Source: Hymenobacter negativus (GTDB lineage Bacteria; Bacteroidota; Bacteroidia; Cytophagales; Hymenobacteraceae). Taken from it: 64,000 nt of DNA. The first letter of the stretch is position 1. Each line of letters starts with the position of its first letter. The position numbers were made by a program, and so were the translations under genes. Of this stretch, positions 16,387 through 26,248 are shown piece by piece. Below the pieces are notes generated by a model that saw only the letters and a list, made by a program, of their open reading frames with translations, did no database searches and was not told where the DNA came from. Where the stretch lies: contig NZ_JAGETZ010000003.1 of NCBI RefSeq assembly GCF_017571495.1, positions 603,070 to 667,069 of the forward strand, read 5' to 3'.

Positions 16387-17733
16387 ATGACTTCCCGCCT
16401 CCTGCTCCTGGGTGCCGGCCGCTCGGCCTCGTCCCTCATTCAATACCTGCTGCGCCACGCGCCCACCGAAAACTGGTTTCTGACCGTGGCTGATGTTAAC
16501 CCCGCTCATCTTGTGCCGGTGCTGGCTGCCCACTCGCAATACGCCCGGGCCGTACCGTTTTCGACGGAAAATGAAACGCTGCTGGATGAGCTCGTGGCCC
16601 AGGCCGATGTAGTGATTTCGATGCTGCCGGCCCTGCTGCACCCGGTGGTGGCGCGGGCCTGCGTGCGCCACGGCCGCCACTTGGCCACGGCCAGCTACGT
16701 GAGCCCCGAAATCCGGGAGTTGCACGGCGAGGCGGTGGCAGCAGGCGTGACCTTGCTCATGGAATGCGGGCTGGACCCCGGGCTGGACCATATGTCGGCC
16801 ATGCGGGCCATTGCGCACATTCGAACGCGGGGCGGGCGCATCACGAGCTTTAAGAGCTACTGCGGCGGGCTGCTGGCCCCGGCGGCGGAGGGCGACAATC
16901 CGTGGAAATACAAGTTCACCTGGAACCCTCGCAACGTGGTGCTGGCGGGCCAGAGCACCGCTAAGTTTCTGGAAAACGGCCACCTGCGCTTTATACCCTA
17001 CCAGCAGCTGTTTTGCCGCACCGAAACGCTGGCGTTGCCGAAATACGGCGAGTTTGAGGGCTATGCCAACCGCGACTCGTTGAGCTACCGGGCCCCGTAT
17101 GGGCTCGATGATATCCCAACCATCCTGCGCGGTACCTTACGGCGGCCGGGCTACAGCGCCGCCTGGCACGCGCTGGTGCGGCTGGGCCTGACGGATGACA
17201 GCGTGAACCTCGACAACCCCGAAACCATGACCTGGGCCGAACTGGTCGAAGCGTATCTGCCGGTTTCACTCATTCCGCACCTGGATGTGGCCGCGCGGGT
17301 CGCGGCCTGCCTGGGGCTGAACCCGGTGGGGGAGGAAATGGGGCGTCTGAACTGGCTGGGCCTGTTTTCGGACCGCGCCGTGGGCCACGCCCATGCCACG
17401 CCCGCCCAACTGCTGGAGCGCTTGCTGAGTGAGAAGTGGCAGCTCCAACCCCACGACCACGACCTCATTGTGATGCAACACCTGTTTGAGTATGAGCTGG
17501 ACGGTGCCACGCACCGCCTCACCTCCTCGCTGGCCGTGGAGGGCGACGACGCCACCCATACCGGCATGGCCAAAACTGTGGGCCTGCCGCTGGGCATGGC
17601 CGTGCGCCTCCTAGTGCGGGGCGAAGTACCCCAGCGCGGCGTGCTCATTCCCGTGAATGCCGACCTGTACGAGCCCATTCTGGATGAGTTGGCGGCGGAG
17701 TACGGCATCCAGTTTCACGAAGAAGAGCACTAG
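16387..17733 (+). CDS. saccharopine dehydrogenase-family protein
   Basis: A 448-residue NAD(P)-binding protein. The N-terminal Rossmann motif LLLGAGRSASSLIQYL is at 5-20, VVISMLPALLHPVVARAC near 80-97, and MECGLDPGLDHMSAM near 125-139, all characteristic of saccharopine dehydrogenase/reductase. The C-terminal catalytic domain contains SYCGGLLAPAAEGDNPWKYKFTWNP. Relatives act in lysine degradation through saccharopine or in related imine chemistry; no LKR partner gene is adjacent, so the substrate is uncertain. A leaderless-type promoter precedes it and a very strong hairpin lies downstream. Confidence 0.88.
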   Translation: MTSRLLLLGAGRSASSLIQYLLRHAPTENWFLTVADVNPAHLVPVLAAHSQYARAVPFSTENETLLDELVAQADVVISMLPALLHPVVARACVRHGRHLATASYVSPEIRELHGEAVAAGVTLLMECGLDPGLDHMSAMRAIAHIRTRGGRITSFKSYCGGLLAPAAEGDNPWKYKFTWNPRNVVLAGQSTAKFLENGHLRFIPYQQLFCRTETLALPKYGEFEGYANRDSLSYRAPYGLDDIPTILRGTLRRPGYSAAWHALVRLGLTDDSVNLDNPETMTWAELVEAYLPVSLIPHLDVAARVAACLGLNPVGEEMGRLNWLGLFSDRAVGHAHATPAQLLERLLSEKWQLQPHDHDLIVMQHLFEYELDGATHRLTSSLAVEGDDATHTGMAKTVGLPLGMAVRLLVRGEVPQRGVLIPVNADLYEPILDELAAEYGIQFHEEEH

Positions 17734-17806
17734 CCAAGGCGCGAACAGTATTGGCTAAGACTTATTTTGGTTCTAGCTGATACCCAAACAAACATTCTGA
17801 ATGCTG

Positions 17807-17855
17807 AAAAGGCTCTGGCGAAGACTATTTCGGTCTTCGCCAGAGCCTTGTTTTG
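17807..17855. terminator. strong bidirectional terminator
   Basis: A perfect 17-bp stem (AAGGCTCTGGCGAAGAC and its complement) with a TATTTCG-type loop, flanked by A and T runs, lies between the saccharopine dehydrogenase-like gene and the convergent giant T9SS gene. Confidence 0.85.
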
Positions 17856-17980
17856 GGCACCGCCAACGGGCCACGTCTTAGCCGTCATTTGGGCATCGCG
17901 GCGGGAGTAGTCGTGCAACTCGGTGCAAAGACCGGCCAAGTCGATGGTTTCGCCGTTTTCCTTCTTTCCCTCTTTATGGA

Positions 17981-20900
17981 TTACTCTACCACCAAGCGTT
18001 TGACCAGCGGCCCCTCGGGCGAGGCCAATTGCAGGGAGTAGAAACCAGTGGGTAGGCCCGAGAGGTCCAAGGCTGTATCGGCCGCTGCGGCTAGCGGCTG
18101 GCGGCGCACCACCTGGCCCAGGGCGTTGAGCAATTGTACCGAGGCACCGGGCCCGCGCAGGGCGGCCGGCACGGTGAGCGTGGCCGTGCGGCTAGCTGGG
18201 TTGGGAAACAGGCCCACCTGCGCCGCCAGGGCTGCATTGCGCGAGGCCAAAGGCGTGGTAAACCCAGTGCCGCTGGTAGGCACCGACCCTACACCTGCCC
18301 CGCAATTGGTCGTCAGGGCCACGGTGTAGGCTGTGCCCGGCACCAGGCCGGTCAGCAGCAAGGGCGATGTGGCACCACTCACCGCCACCACCGCGCCGCC
18401 CGTGGCTGGGGTAGCCGTGGCCGTGTAGCCCACCGCCCCGCTCGGCCCCGTGAAGGTGACGGTAGCCGTGGTGCCACCGAGGCCGGTGACGGTGACGCCC
18501 GTAGCCGTGGCGCAGGTAGCCAGCGGCGTCAGGGTCACGAAGCGCACCGTTTCGGTGGCCGACACGGTGCTGCCAGCGCAGGCGCTTTGCAGGGCTACGG
18601 TGTAGCCAGTGCCGGGCAGCAGCCCCGTAATGGTGAAGGGCGAAGCCACCGGCGCGGGGGCAATGGCTTGGGCTGTGCCCCCAGCCGGGGTGAGGGTAGC
18701 TAGGTAGCCACTGCTGCCACTTGGTGCCGTGAAGGCAATGGTGGCTGCCGTGCTACTTACCGCCGTTGCCGTTAGAAACAGCGGCGCGGTACAGCCGCTG
18801 GTGGTCGTGAAGCCGGTGCTGACCAACGGCGCCGGCCCCACCGCGCAGGTCGCTTGCAGCGTGACGGTATAGGTGGTGTTGGGCAACAAGCTGGTGAGGG
18901 CGACGGGCGAGGTGGTGACGGGGAGCGACTGGGCTGTGCCGCCGACCCGCGTGTACGTCAGTACGTAGGTGGTGCCGGCCTGGGGCACGAAGTTCACATT
19001 GGCCGATGTGCCAGTGACGCTGCCCACGTAAAACGCCGTAGGGGCGGGACAGATAACTGGTGGCGTGAGGGTGGTGAAGGTAGCCTGCACGCCCGGCCCC
19101 AGTTCCGTACCAGAGCAGATACTGGCCACCGTGACCAGATATGCAGTGCTGGGCTGTAGCCCCGTCAGGCTGATGGGCGAAGTGGCATCCGCCTCCTGCA
19201 CCGCCGGCCCCCCACCGATGGGCGTTGCCGTCACCGAAAAGCCGATATTGCCCGCGGCGGGCACAAAGGCCACGCTGGCCGTGGTGGTGGTAACGGCGCT
19301 GACCGTGACGCCCGTAACCTGAGGGCAGGGCAGGGGCGAATCGAGCGCACAGATGGCGAACGGCCCATTCACGGCGTAGAGGGAACCGGCCAGTGGCAAG
19401 GCCCACACCCGCACGTAGAGCGTACTACCTGGCGTGCCGCCCGTCCAAGCGTCGATGTTATCGCCGCTATCGCCCAGAAAGCATTGCAGTTGGGTGAGGT
19501 TGTTGCAAGAGCCCGTGTAAAAAGTCAGTGACTTCCCGCGTAGCGAGGAGCCAGCCACGCTGTCGAGCCGAACTTCTACTGTACCGCTGGCCGGTATCAC
19601 CAGCCGATACCATACATCGGCCGGGTTGCTGTTGCCGATGCAGTCGGGTACGGGCACACCGGGGGCCGACACGGTGGCATCGAGCGTGGTACCCGGCGTG
19701 GAGACGCAGGTGGTTCCCACGGACAACACTTGCGCGGTGGCGCAGTTGTCGTTGGCAGGAGGTGGCCCGGGGTTGGGAACTGTGCCTGCGGCCGTAGTGA
19801 AGGAGATGGTGCTGGGAGGCGACTGGGCACCTCCGGCGCAATTGGCCACTACGCTCACGGCGTAGGTAGTAGCGGGCTGCAGCCCGGTTAGAATGGTATA
19901 GGTGGAGGTTGGCGACTCTCCTGGAATAATAACCGGCACGTACGTGATGGTAGTGGGCGCGCCACCACTGGGCGTGTAAGTAATGGTATAGCTCTGGGGC
20001 TGGCGCGCCGTGGAAGGCAGCACAATTGCCAGTGCGGCCGTGGTAGGCCGGATGAGTGCCGGAGCCACCACCAGTCGGCTAATGGTAGGGCAGGCCAGGG
20101 TAGGGGGTACCACGGTGGCGCAGATGGTGAAGTCTATGTTATAAGAAGGCGACCCAATTAAATAGACCGAGGCGTAGTAGCGCGTATTGGGCAGCAGGTT
20201 GGTAGCTGCTAGCGTCAAGGGACCCAGTTGCCCGGCCTGGGCCACGGCACACCCTACCTCCGCCATTGGGGCCGAGCACGTAGGCGCGGCAAAGAGCCGC
20301 AACTCGCCGGGTTCGGCGGTGCCGTCTACCGTGAGCACGGTGCTGGTGCTAGCCGGGCCGCTGGGTGCCGTCTGGAAGGTATACCACACATCATGGCCCA
20401 AGCCGGGGCCGGCAGAAAATGTCCCTGCCCCGCAGCCTGGCCCGTAGCCGTTGGGCGTGGTGGGGGTAGCACCGCTTATCGTGCCGGGCGTGGGCGAGCA
20501 ACTGCCCCCGGCGCCTACCAGCAGCGGCATGGCCCCGCAGGGCTCGTCGTTGGGCGGGGGCACGGTGAAGGTGCGTTGCCCGCCCGCTGCCCCGCCACCG
20601 GTGCAGAATACGCCTACCGCTACTACGTAGCGATGACCAACTAGCAGGCCAGTTAGCACAACAGGGACCACCGTGGTTGTAGTGTAGCGGCTTACCTGAA
20701 TCAGGTTGATGTCGTCATAGCGCGAAATGGTGACGGTGTAGGCCGGTATATAAGCCGAACCCCCGGTAAAGGTCACCGTTGCGGCCGTGTTGTCGGGGTT
20801 GGAATACGTCGGGTTGCTAACCGTAATGGGCGGGCAATAGGGGATGCCGGGGCCGTCGGTGAGGCAAATGGTGAAGGGGCCAGGGGTGTTGGTGGCCACC

Positions 20901-21361
20901 CGCACGTAGTAGGTTGTGTTCGGGCTAAGGGTCGCAACACTAATGGATGGCGCCGCCGTATTGGGAGCCGTACTGCCCTGGCAATCCAGCTGCGTAAACG
21001 GCCCGGCGCAGGTAGCCGCCGAAAATAAGCGAAGCTGGGCTGCCGCATTGCCTGTCACCGAGATGGTGGCGCCCGTACCGGCCAGCCCGCCACTGCTCGT
21101 GGTAAACTTGTACCACACGTCGAGCGGCTGGCCAAAGGCGAGGCCGCAGGTATTCTGGTTGGAATAGCCGTTAGGCGTGGTAGGAGTTGCGGCCACCAGA
21201 GTGCCCACGGTGGGGGCTGTGCACAACTGCCCGCTGGGCGCGAGCACCACCGCACCGCAGGGGTCGTCGTTGGCGGGGGCCTGGGCATGGGCGTTTAGGC
21301 CGCAGGCCAGCCATAGCAATAGCATAGCTAAAGCAATAGGCGAATGGGTAAAATTTCGCAT
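17981..21361 (-). CDS. giant secreted fibronectin-type-III protein with T9SS sorting domain (copy A)
   Basis: A 1126-residue exported protein. Signal peptide about 1-27. Three similar lectin/PPC-like modules begin near 31, 267 and 535 (NDDPCGAVVL, NDEPCGAMPLL, NDNCATAQVL), each with DVWY, LRLF and YYVRV-type strings and linked to an fn3-like unit. Four tandem fibronectin type III domains follow at about 678, 772, 857 and 950 (repeating TGLxPxTxYTV). The last 80 residues are a type A T9SS sorting domain (LFPNPASRTATL near 1048, ending VKRLVVE). It would be exported by the type IX system and anchored at the surface, probably for adhesion or binding. It is a tandem paralog of the upstream gene. 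Confidence 0.85.
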   Translation of the reverse strand: MRNFTHSPIALAMLLLWLACGLNAHAQAPANDDPCGAVVLAPSGQLCTAPTVGTLVAATPTTPNGYSNQNTCGLAFGQPLDVWYKFTTSSGGLAGTGATISVTGNAAAQLRLFSAATCAGPFTQLDCQGSTAPNTAAPSISVATLSPNTTYYVRVATNTPGPFTICLTDGPGIPYCPPITVSNPTYSNPDNTAATVTFTGGSAYIPAYTVTISRYDDINLIQVSRYTTTTVVPVVLTGLLVGHRYVVAVGVFCTGGGAAGGQRTFTVPPPNDEPCGAMPLLVGAGGSCSPTPGTISGATPTTPNGYGPGCGAGTFSAGPGLGHDVWYTFQTAPSGPASTSTVLTVDGTAEPGELRLFAAPTCSAPMAEVGCAVAQAGQLGPLTLAATNLLPNTRYYASVYLIGSPSYNIDFTICATVVPPTLACPTISRLVVAPALIRPTTAALAIVLPSTARQPQSYTITYTPSGGAPTTITYVPVIIPGESPTSTYTILTGLQPATTYAVSVVANCAGGAQSPPSTISFTTAAGTVPNPGPPPANDNCATAQVLSVGTTCVSTPGTTLDATVSAPGVPVPDCIGNSNPADVWYRLVIPASGTVEVRLDSVAGSSLRGKSLTFYTGSCNNLTQLQCFLGDSGDNIDAWTGGTPGSTLYVRVWALPLAGSLYAVNGPFAICALDSPLPCPQVTGVTVSAVTTTTASVAFVPAAGNIGFSVTATPIGGGPAVQEADATSPISLTGLQPSTAYLVTVASICSGTELGPGVQATFTTLTPPVICPAPTAFYVGSVTGTSANVNFVPQAGTTYVLTYTRVGGTAQSLPVTTSPVALTSLLPNTTYTVTLQATCAVGPAPLVSTGFTTTSGCTAPLFLTATAVSSTAATIAFTAPSGSSGYLATLTPAGGTAQAIAPAPVASPFTITGLLPGTGYTVALQSACAGSTVSATETVRFVTLTPLATCATATGVTVTGLGGTTATVTFTGPSGAVGYTATATPATGGAVVAVSGATSPLLLTGLVPGTAYTVALTTNCGAGVGSVPTSGTGFTTPLASRNAALAAQVGLFPNPASRTATLTVPAALRGPGASVQLLNALGQVVRRQPLAAAADTALDLSGLPTGFYSLQLASPEGPLVKRLVVE

Positions 21362-21539
21362 GGCATAAAGGGTATGGTGGAAAGGTTCTGCTAGCTACGC
21401 TTGAATTATACTGGTCTGGCAATGCTTTAAATTATCGGTTATTCAGCAAGTTGAGATGAAGAGCCGCACAATATGTTCGCCAGTGCATGGGTAGGCACTA
21501 TTGCTTGCACGGCCGGAAATTTCAGCAGCTCTAAGCTGC
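21362..21539. other. spacer between the tandem T9SS genes, duplicated upstream box
   Basis: The block at 21382-21406 (AAAGGTTCTGCTAG followed by TAC and CTTGAAT) is nearly repeated at 24370-24395 upstream of copy B. A second similar stretch (AGCCGC-CAATA...TTCGCC) is near 21465 and 24452. The promoter region was therefore duplicated with the gene. Confidence 0.6.
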
Positions 21540-24350
21540 TTATTCCACCATCAGGCGCTTAACTACCGGGCCCTCGGGCGTGGCCAGTTGTAGGGAATAG
21601 AGGCCGGCGGGCAGCCCGGTCAGGTCTAGGACCATGTTGGCCGCAGCCGCCAGCAGCTGTTGGCGCACCACCTGGCCCAGCGCGTTGAGCAACTGTGCCG
21701 AAGCGCCCGGTCCGCGCAGGGCGGCCGGTACCGTGAGGGTGGCCGTGCGGCTGGCTGGGTTTGGAAACAGGCTGATTTGGGCTGTCAGCGCGGCATTGCG
21801 TGAAGCCAGCGGGGTACTGAAGGTGGTGGCACATATTGGCGTTGAAACCAATCCATTATTGCAATTACTGGCCACGCACACGGTATATGCCCGGCCTGGT
21901 ACCAGCCCCGTGAGCACCACTGGCGAAGCTGTGGGCGCGGGCGACACGGTTTGCACGGTTCCGCCTGCTGCTTGGTAGGTGACGGTGTAGCTGCTGGCCG
22001 CCGCATTCGTTACGAAGCCGATGCCGGCCGTAGTGGCGCCGAGGTTGCCAACGTACACCGCGCTGGGCGCCGCGCAGCTGGGCACGGCCAGGGTGGCGAA
22101 GCTGGTACGCACCGTGCCGGCCACGGAGCCCGTGCAGCTGCCGGTAAGGGTGACGGTGTAGGCTGTGCCGGGCAGCAGGCCGGTGAGTGCCACTGGCGAG
22201 GCCGTAACGGTTTGGGTTTGGGTTTGGGCTGGCCCGCCGGCCGGCGTGTAGGTCAGCACGTAGCCCGTGTTGCCGGCTGGTAGGGTAAAGGTGAGCGTGG
22301 CCGAAGTTGTGGTGAGGGTCGAAGCGGCCAGGTTGGTGGCCAACGGGCAGGTCACATCCGTGGTGGCGCAAACAGTGAAGGCACCGCCCGCGATGCTGCC
22401 TGTGCGCCACACCTGGGCGTAAACGGTGCTGCCCGGAACCAGACCCGTGGCCCGCGCCTGCGAAAACAGGTTCGTCGCGCTGATGTCATCGTTGCAGTCT
22501 ACTTCGGTCAGGCTGCCGCAGTTGCCGGTGAACAGTGCCAAGCCCGTATCGTCCACGACCGAGCCCGTAACGGGACCCGTCGTAACCTGCACAATGCCGT
22601 TAGGCGGCACCACCATGCGGTACCACACATCCGCGCCTAGGTAGTAGCCGCAGGTAGCGAGGGCTCCAGACAAGCCCACAGCCAGTGCGTTGAGGTTGGT
22701 TGTCAGCAACGGGGTGCAGCTGGTGGTGACCGGTAAGACGGTGGCCCCGCTGCATTCGTCATTGGCCGGAGGCTGCGGCACGGTGGCCGCCTGCGTAGTG
22801 AACGTGGCCGTAGCTACGCTCGATTGCGCTCCTCCAAAGCAGGTGGTTTGCACCGTCACCACGTACGTAGTGCCGGGCGTCAGGCCCGTAAGCGAGTTCC
22901 CGGCCGCGTACAAGGGCGCGTTGGGCAGAAGTGCCGGACCGGTTGGCACCGGCACGGTTGTGGTGGGCCCACCGTTTTGCGGAGTATACGTCAGCGTGTA
23001 AGAAGGCGGAGCCGGGGAGCTGCCCGCTGGCACGGTGAACACGACTTGTGCCGAGGTGGCCGTCACCGTCGCCGTAGGGATTAGAATGGTGGGCGTCAGG
23101 CAAGGAAATACGGGCGGCGCGGCCGAGGCGCAGATAGTGAAAAAGGTGCCAGTGCGAAATTGGGCCGGCGCGACCGACACGTAGTAGGTCGTATTGGGCA
23201 CCAGGCCGGTAGCCGTGAGCGGCACGGCGCCCACAGCATTCACCGTGCCCCCGGGGCGCGTGGTGCAGGCCAGCTCCGTAAACGGCCCCGAGCACGACGG
23301 TGCGGCAAACAGGCGCAATTGGCTAGCCCCTTCCACGTCGCTCACCGTGAGCGTGGCCCCAGTGCTGCCCGCCCCGCTGGCCGTGGTGGTAAACTTGTAC
23401 CATACATCGGTTGGCAGGAGCGCGCCGCCGCAGCCGGGGTTGGAGTAGCCATTGGGGGTCGTGGTGGTGGCCCGGGTGCTGCCGGTAACCGGGGTGCAAA
23501 CCGCCGCCGGGTCCAGTACCAGGGGCTGAGCCCCGCAAGGGTCGTCGTTAGGCGGGAGTATAATCAACGCCTGGGTAAGCTGGAACTGGCCACCGGCCGC
23601 GCAAAACCCATTTACACGAACGGTATAGTTCGTGCCCGGCACCAGGCCGGAAACGGTGAAGCCCGGCGCTCTAATGGGAAATGACTGTACCACAGTGGTG
23701 CCCGTCGGGCCAGAGAGCAGCGTGAACGTGTACGGGCCCACATTGGAAGCAAGGGGCGCAAACGTAAACGAAGCGGCGGTGTTGCCCGCGTTGGTAAACA
23801 CCGCCGGCCCCAGCTGCGCCGGTTGGCATGTGGGCGGGGTGCCAGGCCCATCGGTCAGGCAAATGCTGAACGAACCTGGAGCGGTGCCGCTGTTGCTGGC
23901 CACGCGCACATAGTAGGTGATGCTGGCCGTCAGGGCGGTAGTGGTGAGGGCGGGGGCCGACGTGTTGGCCTGTGTGGCTGCCTGGCAGGCAATTTCAGTG
24001 AAGGGCCCGCTACAGCCCGGGGCCGAAAACAAGCGCACCTGCCCGGCCGCATTGCCCGCTACGGTGAGGGTGGCCCCGGTGCTGCCCAGCCCGCTGGCTG
24101 TGGTGGTGAAGGTATACCACACATCGCGGGGCTGGCCGAAGCCGGTGCCGCAACTGGTGGTGTTGGTATAGCCATTGGGGACAGTGGTGGTGGCGCCTTG
24201 GGTGCTCCCCACGGTAGGCGTTGCGCAAAACTGCCCGTTGGGCGTCAGCACCACGGCACCGCAAGGGTCGTCGTTGGCCTGGGCCCAGGCGCCAAGGCCG
24301 GTGGTAAGCCACAGCAGCAGGGCAAAAAGGAAACGGGTAAAATTTCGCAT
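21540..24350 (-). CDS. giant secreted fibronectin-type-III protein with T9SS sorting domain (copy B)
   Basis: A 936-residue paralog of the downstream gene. Signal peptide about 1-24 (FALLLWLTTGLGAWAQ). Three NDDPCGA/NDECSGA modules begin near 26, 267 and 530, each with DVWY, LRLF and YYVxV strings. Only two clear tandem fn3 domains remain (near 667 and 758) against four in copy A. The C-terminal T9SS type A domain (near 860, ISLFPNPASRTATLTVPAAL) is almost identical to that of copy A. The start MRNFTRF was chosen because copy A begins MRNFTHS at the same place relative to a shared AATTTCGCAT. Probably a surface adhesin. Confidence 0.85.
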   Translation of the reverse strand: MRNFTRFLFALLLWLTTGLGAWAQANDDPCGAVVLTPNGQFCATPTVGSTQGATTTVPNGYTNTTSCGTGFGQPRDVWYTFTTTASGLGSTGATLTVAGNAAGQVRLFSAPGCSGPFTEIACQAATQANTSAPALTTTALTASITYYVRVASNSGTAPGSFSICLTDGPGTPPTCQPAQLGPAVFTNAGNTAASFTFAPLASNVGPYTFTLLSGPTGTTVVQSFPIRAPGFTVSGLVPGTNYTVRVNGFCAAGGQFQLTQALIILPPNDDPCGAQPLVLDPAAVCTPVTGSTRATTTTPNGYSNPGCGGALLPTDVWYKFTTTASGAGSTGATLTVSDVEGASQLRLFAAPSCSGPFTELACTTRPGGTVNAVGAVPLTATGLVPNTTYYVSVAPAQFRTGTFFTICASAAPPVFPCLTPTILIPTATVTATSAQVVFTVPAGSSPAPPSYTLTYTPQNGGPTTTVPVPTGPALLPNAPLYAAGNSLTGLTPGTTYVVTVQTTCFGGAQSSVATATFTTQAATVPQPPANDECSGATVLPVTTSCTPLLTTNLNALAVGLSGALATCGYYLGADVWYRMVVPPNGIVQVTTGPVTGSVVDDTGLALFTGNCGSLTEVDCNDDISATNLFSQARATGLVPGSTVYAQVWRTGSIAGGAFTVCATTDVTCPLATNLAASTLTTTSATLTFTLPAGNTGYVLTYTPAGGPAQTQTQTVTASPVALTGLLPGTAYTVTLTGSCTGSVAGTVRTSFATLAVPSCAAPSAVYVGNLGATTAGIGFVTNAAASSYTVTYQAAGGTVQTVSPAPTASPVVLTGLVPGRAYTVCVASNCNNGLVSTPICATTFSTPLASRNAALTAQISLFPNPASRTATLTVPAALRGPGASAQLLNALGQVVRQQLLAAAANMVLDLTGLPAGLYSLQLATPEGPVVKRLMVE

Positions 24351-24492
24351 AGAGCCAAGTGTTTCGTGAAAAGGTTCTGCTAGATACACTTGAATCAGGA
24401 GAAGCCTACCTATTTATCAGCATATTTATTCTTCGTCAAGTAGAAACGGGAAGCCGCGCAATAGCTTCGCCGCTGCATTCGTTACCGCCGCC

Positions 24493-25461
24493 ATGCCAGC
24501 ACTTCGGGCTTACTTGTTTCTGCGCCTGCACCTGTTAGGCCGCCTGCTCCGCGAGGTAGGCGCCGTGCGCCTGGGGCTGCTGGGGCCCATGCTGGTGCTG
24601 GCGGGCGGGCGGGGCCTGCTGCTGGCGGCAGCGCATGCCCAAGGGCAGTGGGCTGTGCCCGTGCTCACGATGCTGCTGCTTGCCTCGGCCCACCGGCAGC
24701 GGGCCGACCTGCGCTTTCTGGCCACCAGCGCGCCAGGGTTTTGGCAGTGGCTAGCCGTGGAATACCTGCTGCTGGCGCTGCCTGTGGCGCTGGTACTGTT
24801 ATTGTTCCGGGATTGGGGGGCGGCGCTGCTTACCATTGTGCTGGCTCCTTGGGCTGCCCTGCTGCCGCCCAGGCAGGAAAGCCGCAGCTCACGCCACAAG
24901 GCCCACAGCCTGTTTCGCAGCGAGGCCTTTGAGTGGGTGAGCGGCATGCGAACGGGCGGGCTGTGGGCGTGGCCGTTGCTGCTGGCGGGGGCCGTGTGGC
25001 AGCACCAGTCGCCGCTAGGCCCAATAGTGGCGCTGGTGCTTTGGCTACTGCTGCTGCTGGCCTACTACGGTACCCCCGAGCCCGTAACCATGCTGGTGCT
25101 GGCGGCCCGCACGCCCCGGCAGTTTCTGCGGCGGCGCTTGCTGCTGGGGCTGGGCTACGCGGGGCTTTCGGCGGCCCCGTTTTTCTGGCTGCTGGCGGTG
25201 GGGCCGGCGGGGACGGGCGGGACGCTGGCCGTGGGGCTCTTTTGGCTGGGTTTGGTGGGGCTCATTATCCTGGCCAAATATGCGTTCTATCCCAATGCTA
25301 CCCACATTCGCACCATTCAGGCGCTGGTGGTGGGCGTGGCGCTGCTCTTGCCCGGCAACCCCGTGTATCCGGTGCTGCTGCTGGTGGCGGTGGGGGGCCT
25401 CATCTGGCAAAGCCAGCGCCGGCTACAAGTAGTGCTGGGTGAGCAGCGGGTTCCGGAATAG
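24493..25461 (+). CDS. polytopic membrane protein, probable ABC permease subunit
   Basis: A 322-residue Leu/Ala-rich integral membrane protein with roughly eight hydrophobic segments, for example LLGPMLVLAGGRGLLLAA, WLAVEYLLLALPVALVLLLF, LGPIVALVLWLLLLLAYY and AVGLFWLGLVGLIILAKYAF. No conserved motif allowed family assignment. An ABC ATPase gene starts 49 nt downstream on the same strand, so it is most likely the permease half of an ABC exporter. The substrate is unknown. The N-terminus MPALRAYLFLRLHLLGRLLREVG is basic and amphipathic. Confidence 0.65.
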   Translation: MPALRAYLFLRLHLLGRLLREVGAVRLGLLGPMLVLAGGRGLLLAAAHAQGQWAVPVLTMLLLASAHRQRADLRFLATSAPGFWQWLAVEYLLLALPVALVLLLFRDWGAALLTIVLAPWAALLPPRQESRSSRHKAHSLFRSEAFEWVSGMRTGGLWAWPLLLAGAVWQHQSPLGPIVALVLWLLLLLAYYGTPEPVTMLVLAARTPRQFLRRRLLLGLGYAGLSAAPFFWLLAVGPAGTGGTLAVGLFWLGLVGLIILAKYAFYPNATHIRTIQALVVGVALLLPGNPVYPVLLLVAVGGLIWQSQRRLQVVLGEQRVPE

Positions 25462-25510
25462 ATAGAAATGGAAAAAGAACCCCGGATGAGTACGACGTTT
25501 CAGCTACGCC

Positions 25511-26203
25511 ATGATTGAAATACTGAACCTGCGCAAAGCCTACGGCCGCCACGTTGTGCTACACGACGTGAACCTGACCCTGCGGCCCGGCACCATTCAC
25601 GGCCTGGTAGGCGCAAATGGTGCGGGCAAAACCACGCTCATCAATTGCCTGTATGGGCTGGAAAAGGATTTCACGGGCACTATCCGCGCCACGGGTGGGC
25701 ATGCTGTGCGCGAACACACCGGCCTGCTGCCGTATGAGCCGTACTTCTACCCGCGCCTCACCGGGCGCGAGTACCTGGAGTTTTGCTTGCAGGCGCGGGG
25801 GCGGCCCCTCATCGATTTCGCAGGCTGGAACCAACTGCTGGAACTGCCCCTCGACCAATATGCCGATGAGTACTCGGCTGGCATGCGCAAGAAGCTGGCG
25901 CTGCTGGCCCTGCTGGTGCAGCAGCTCGATTACCTGATTCTGGATGAACCTTTCAACGGCCTCGACCTCGAAGCCAACTTGCTGCTGAAGGCAATACTGA
26001 AGCGCCTGCGCGACCGGGGCACGGGCATCCTGCTCACCTCGCACATCCTGGGTGCCCTCACCGAAACATCAGACGAAATCTCGGTGCTGGTGGGTGGGCG
26101 CATTCAGCGGCACTATGCGGCGGACGAGTTCGGCACCCTCGAAAACGACCTGCTTGATAGCCTGCACCGCGAAAAGCTCGGTTTGCTCACTTCATTAATC
26201 TGA
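25511..26203 (+). CDS. ABC transporter ATP-binding protein
   Basis: A 230-residue nucleotide-binding subunit. Walker A is GANGAGKTT at about 34-42, the Q-loop region is GLLPYEPYFYPRLTG, the signature is the degenerate YSAGMRKKLALL (SAGM in place of SGGQ), and Walker B is LDYLILDEPFNGLD followed by the H-loop LLTSH. The degenerate signature with MRKKL is common in ABC-2-type exporter ATPases. It is co-transcribed with the preceding membrane protein and probably powers it. The acyl-CoA ligase gene starts 46 nt downstream, so a three-gene unit is possible. Confidence 0.9.
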   Translation: MIEILNLRKAYGRHVVLHDVNLTLRPGTIHGLVGANGAGKTTLINCLYGLEKDFTGTIRATGGHAVREHTGLLPYEPYFYPRLTGREYLEFCLQARGRPLIDFAGWNQLLELPLDQYADEYSAGMRKKLALLALLVQQLDYLILDEPFNGLDLEANLLLKAILKRLRDRGTGILLTSHILGALTETSDEISVLVGGRIQRHYAADEFGTLENDLLDSLHREKLGLLTSLI

Positions 26204-26248
26204 CAGGAACCGGCGTGCTAACTTGGCGGCTCATATCCCGTCCTTTTT

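Noticed and set aside
16207..16983. Upstream extension of the cytidine deaminase frame
   Set aside because: No homology, antisense to the saccharopine dehydrogenase-like gene, and the deaminase is complete without it.
18000..24350. fn3-region plus-strand open frames as genes
   Set aside because: All are shadows of the repetitive minus-strand T9SS proteins.
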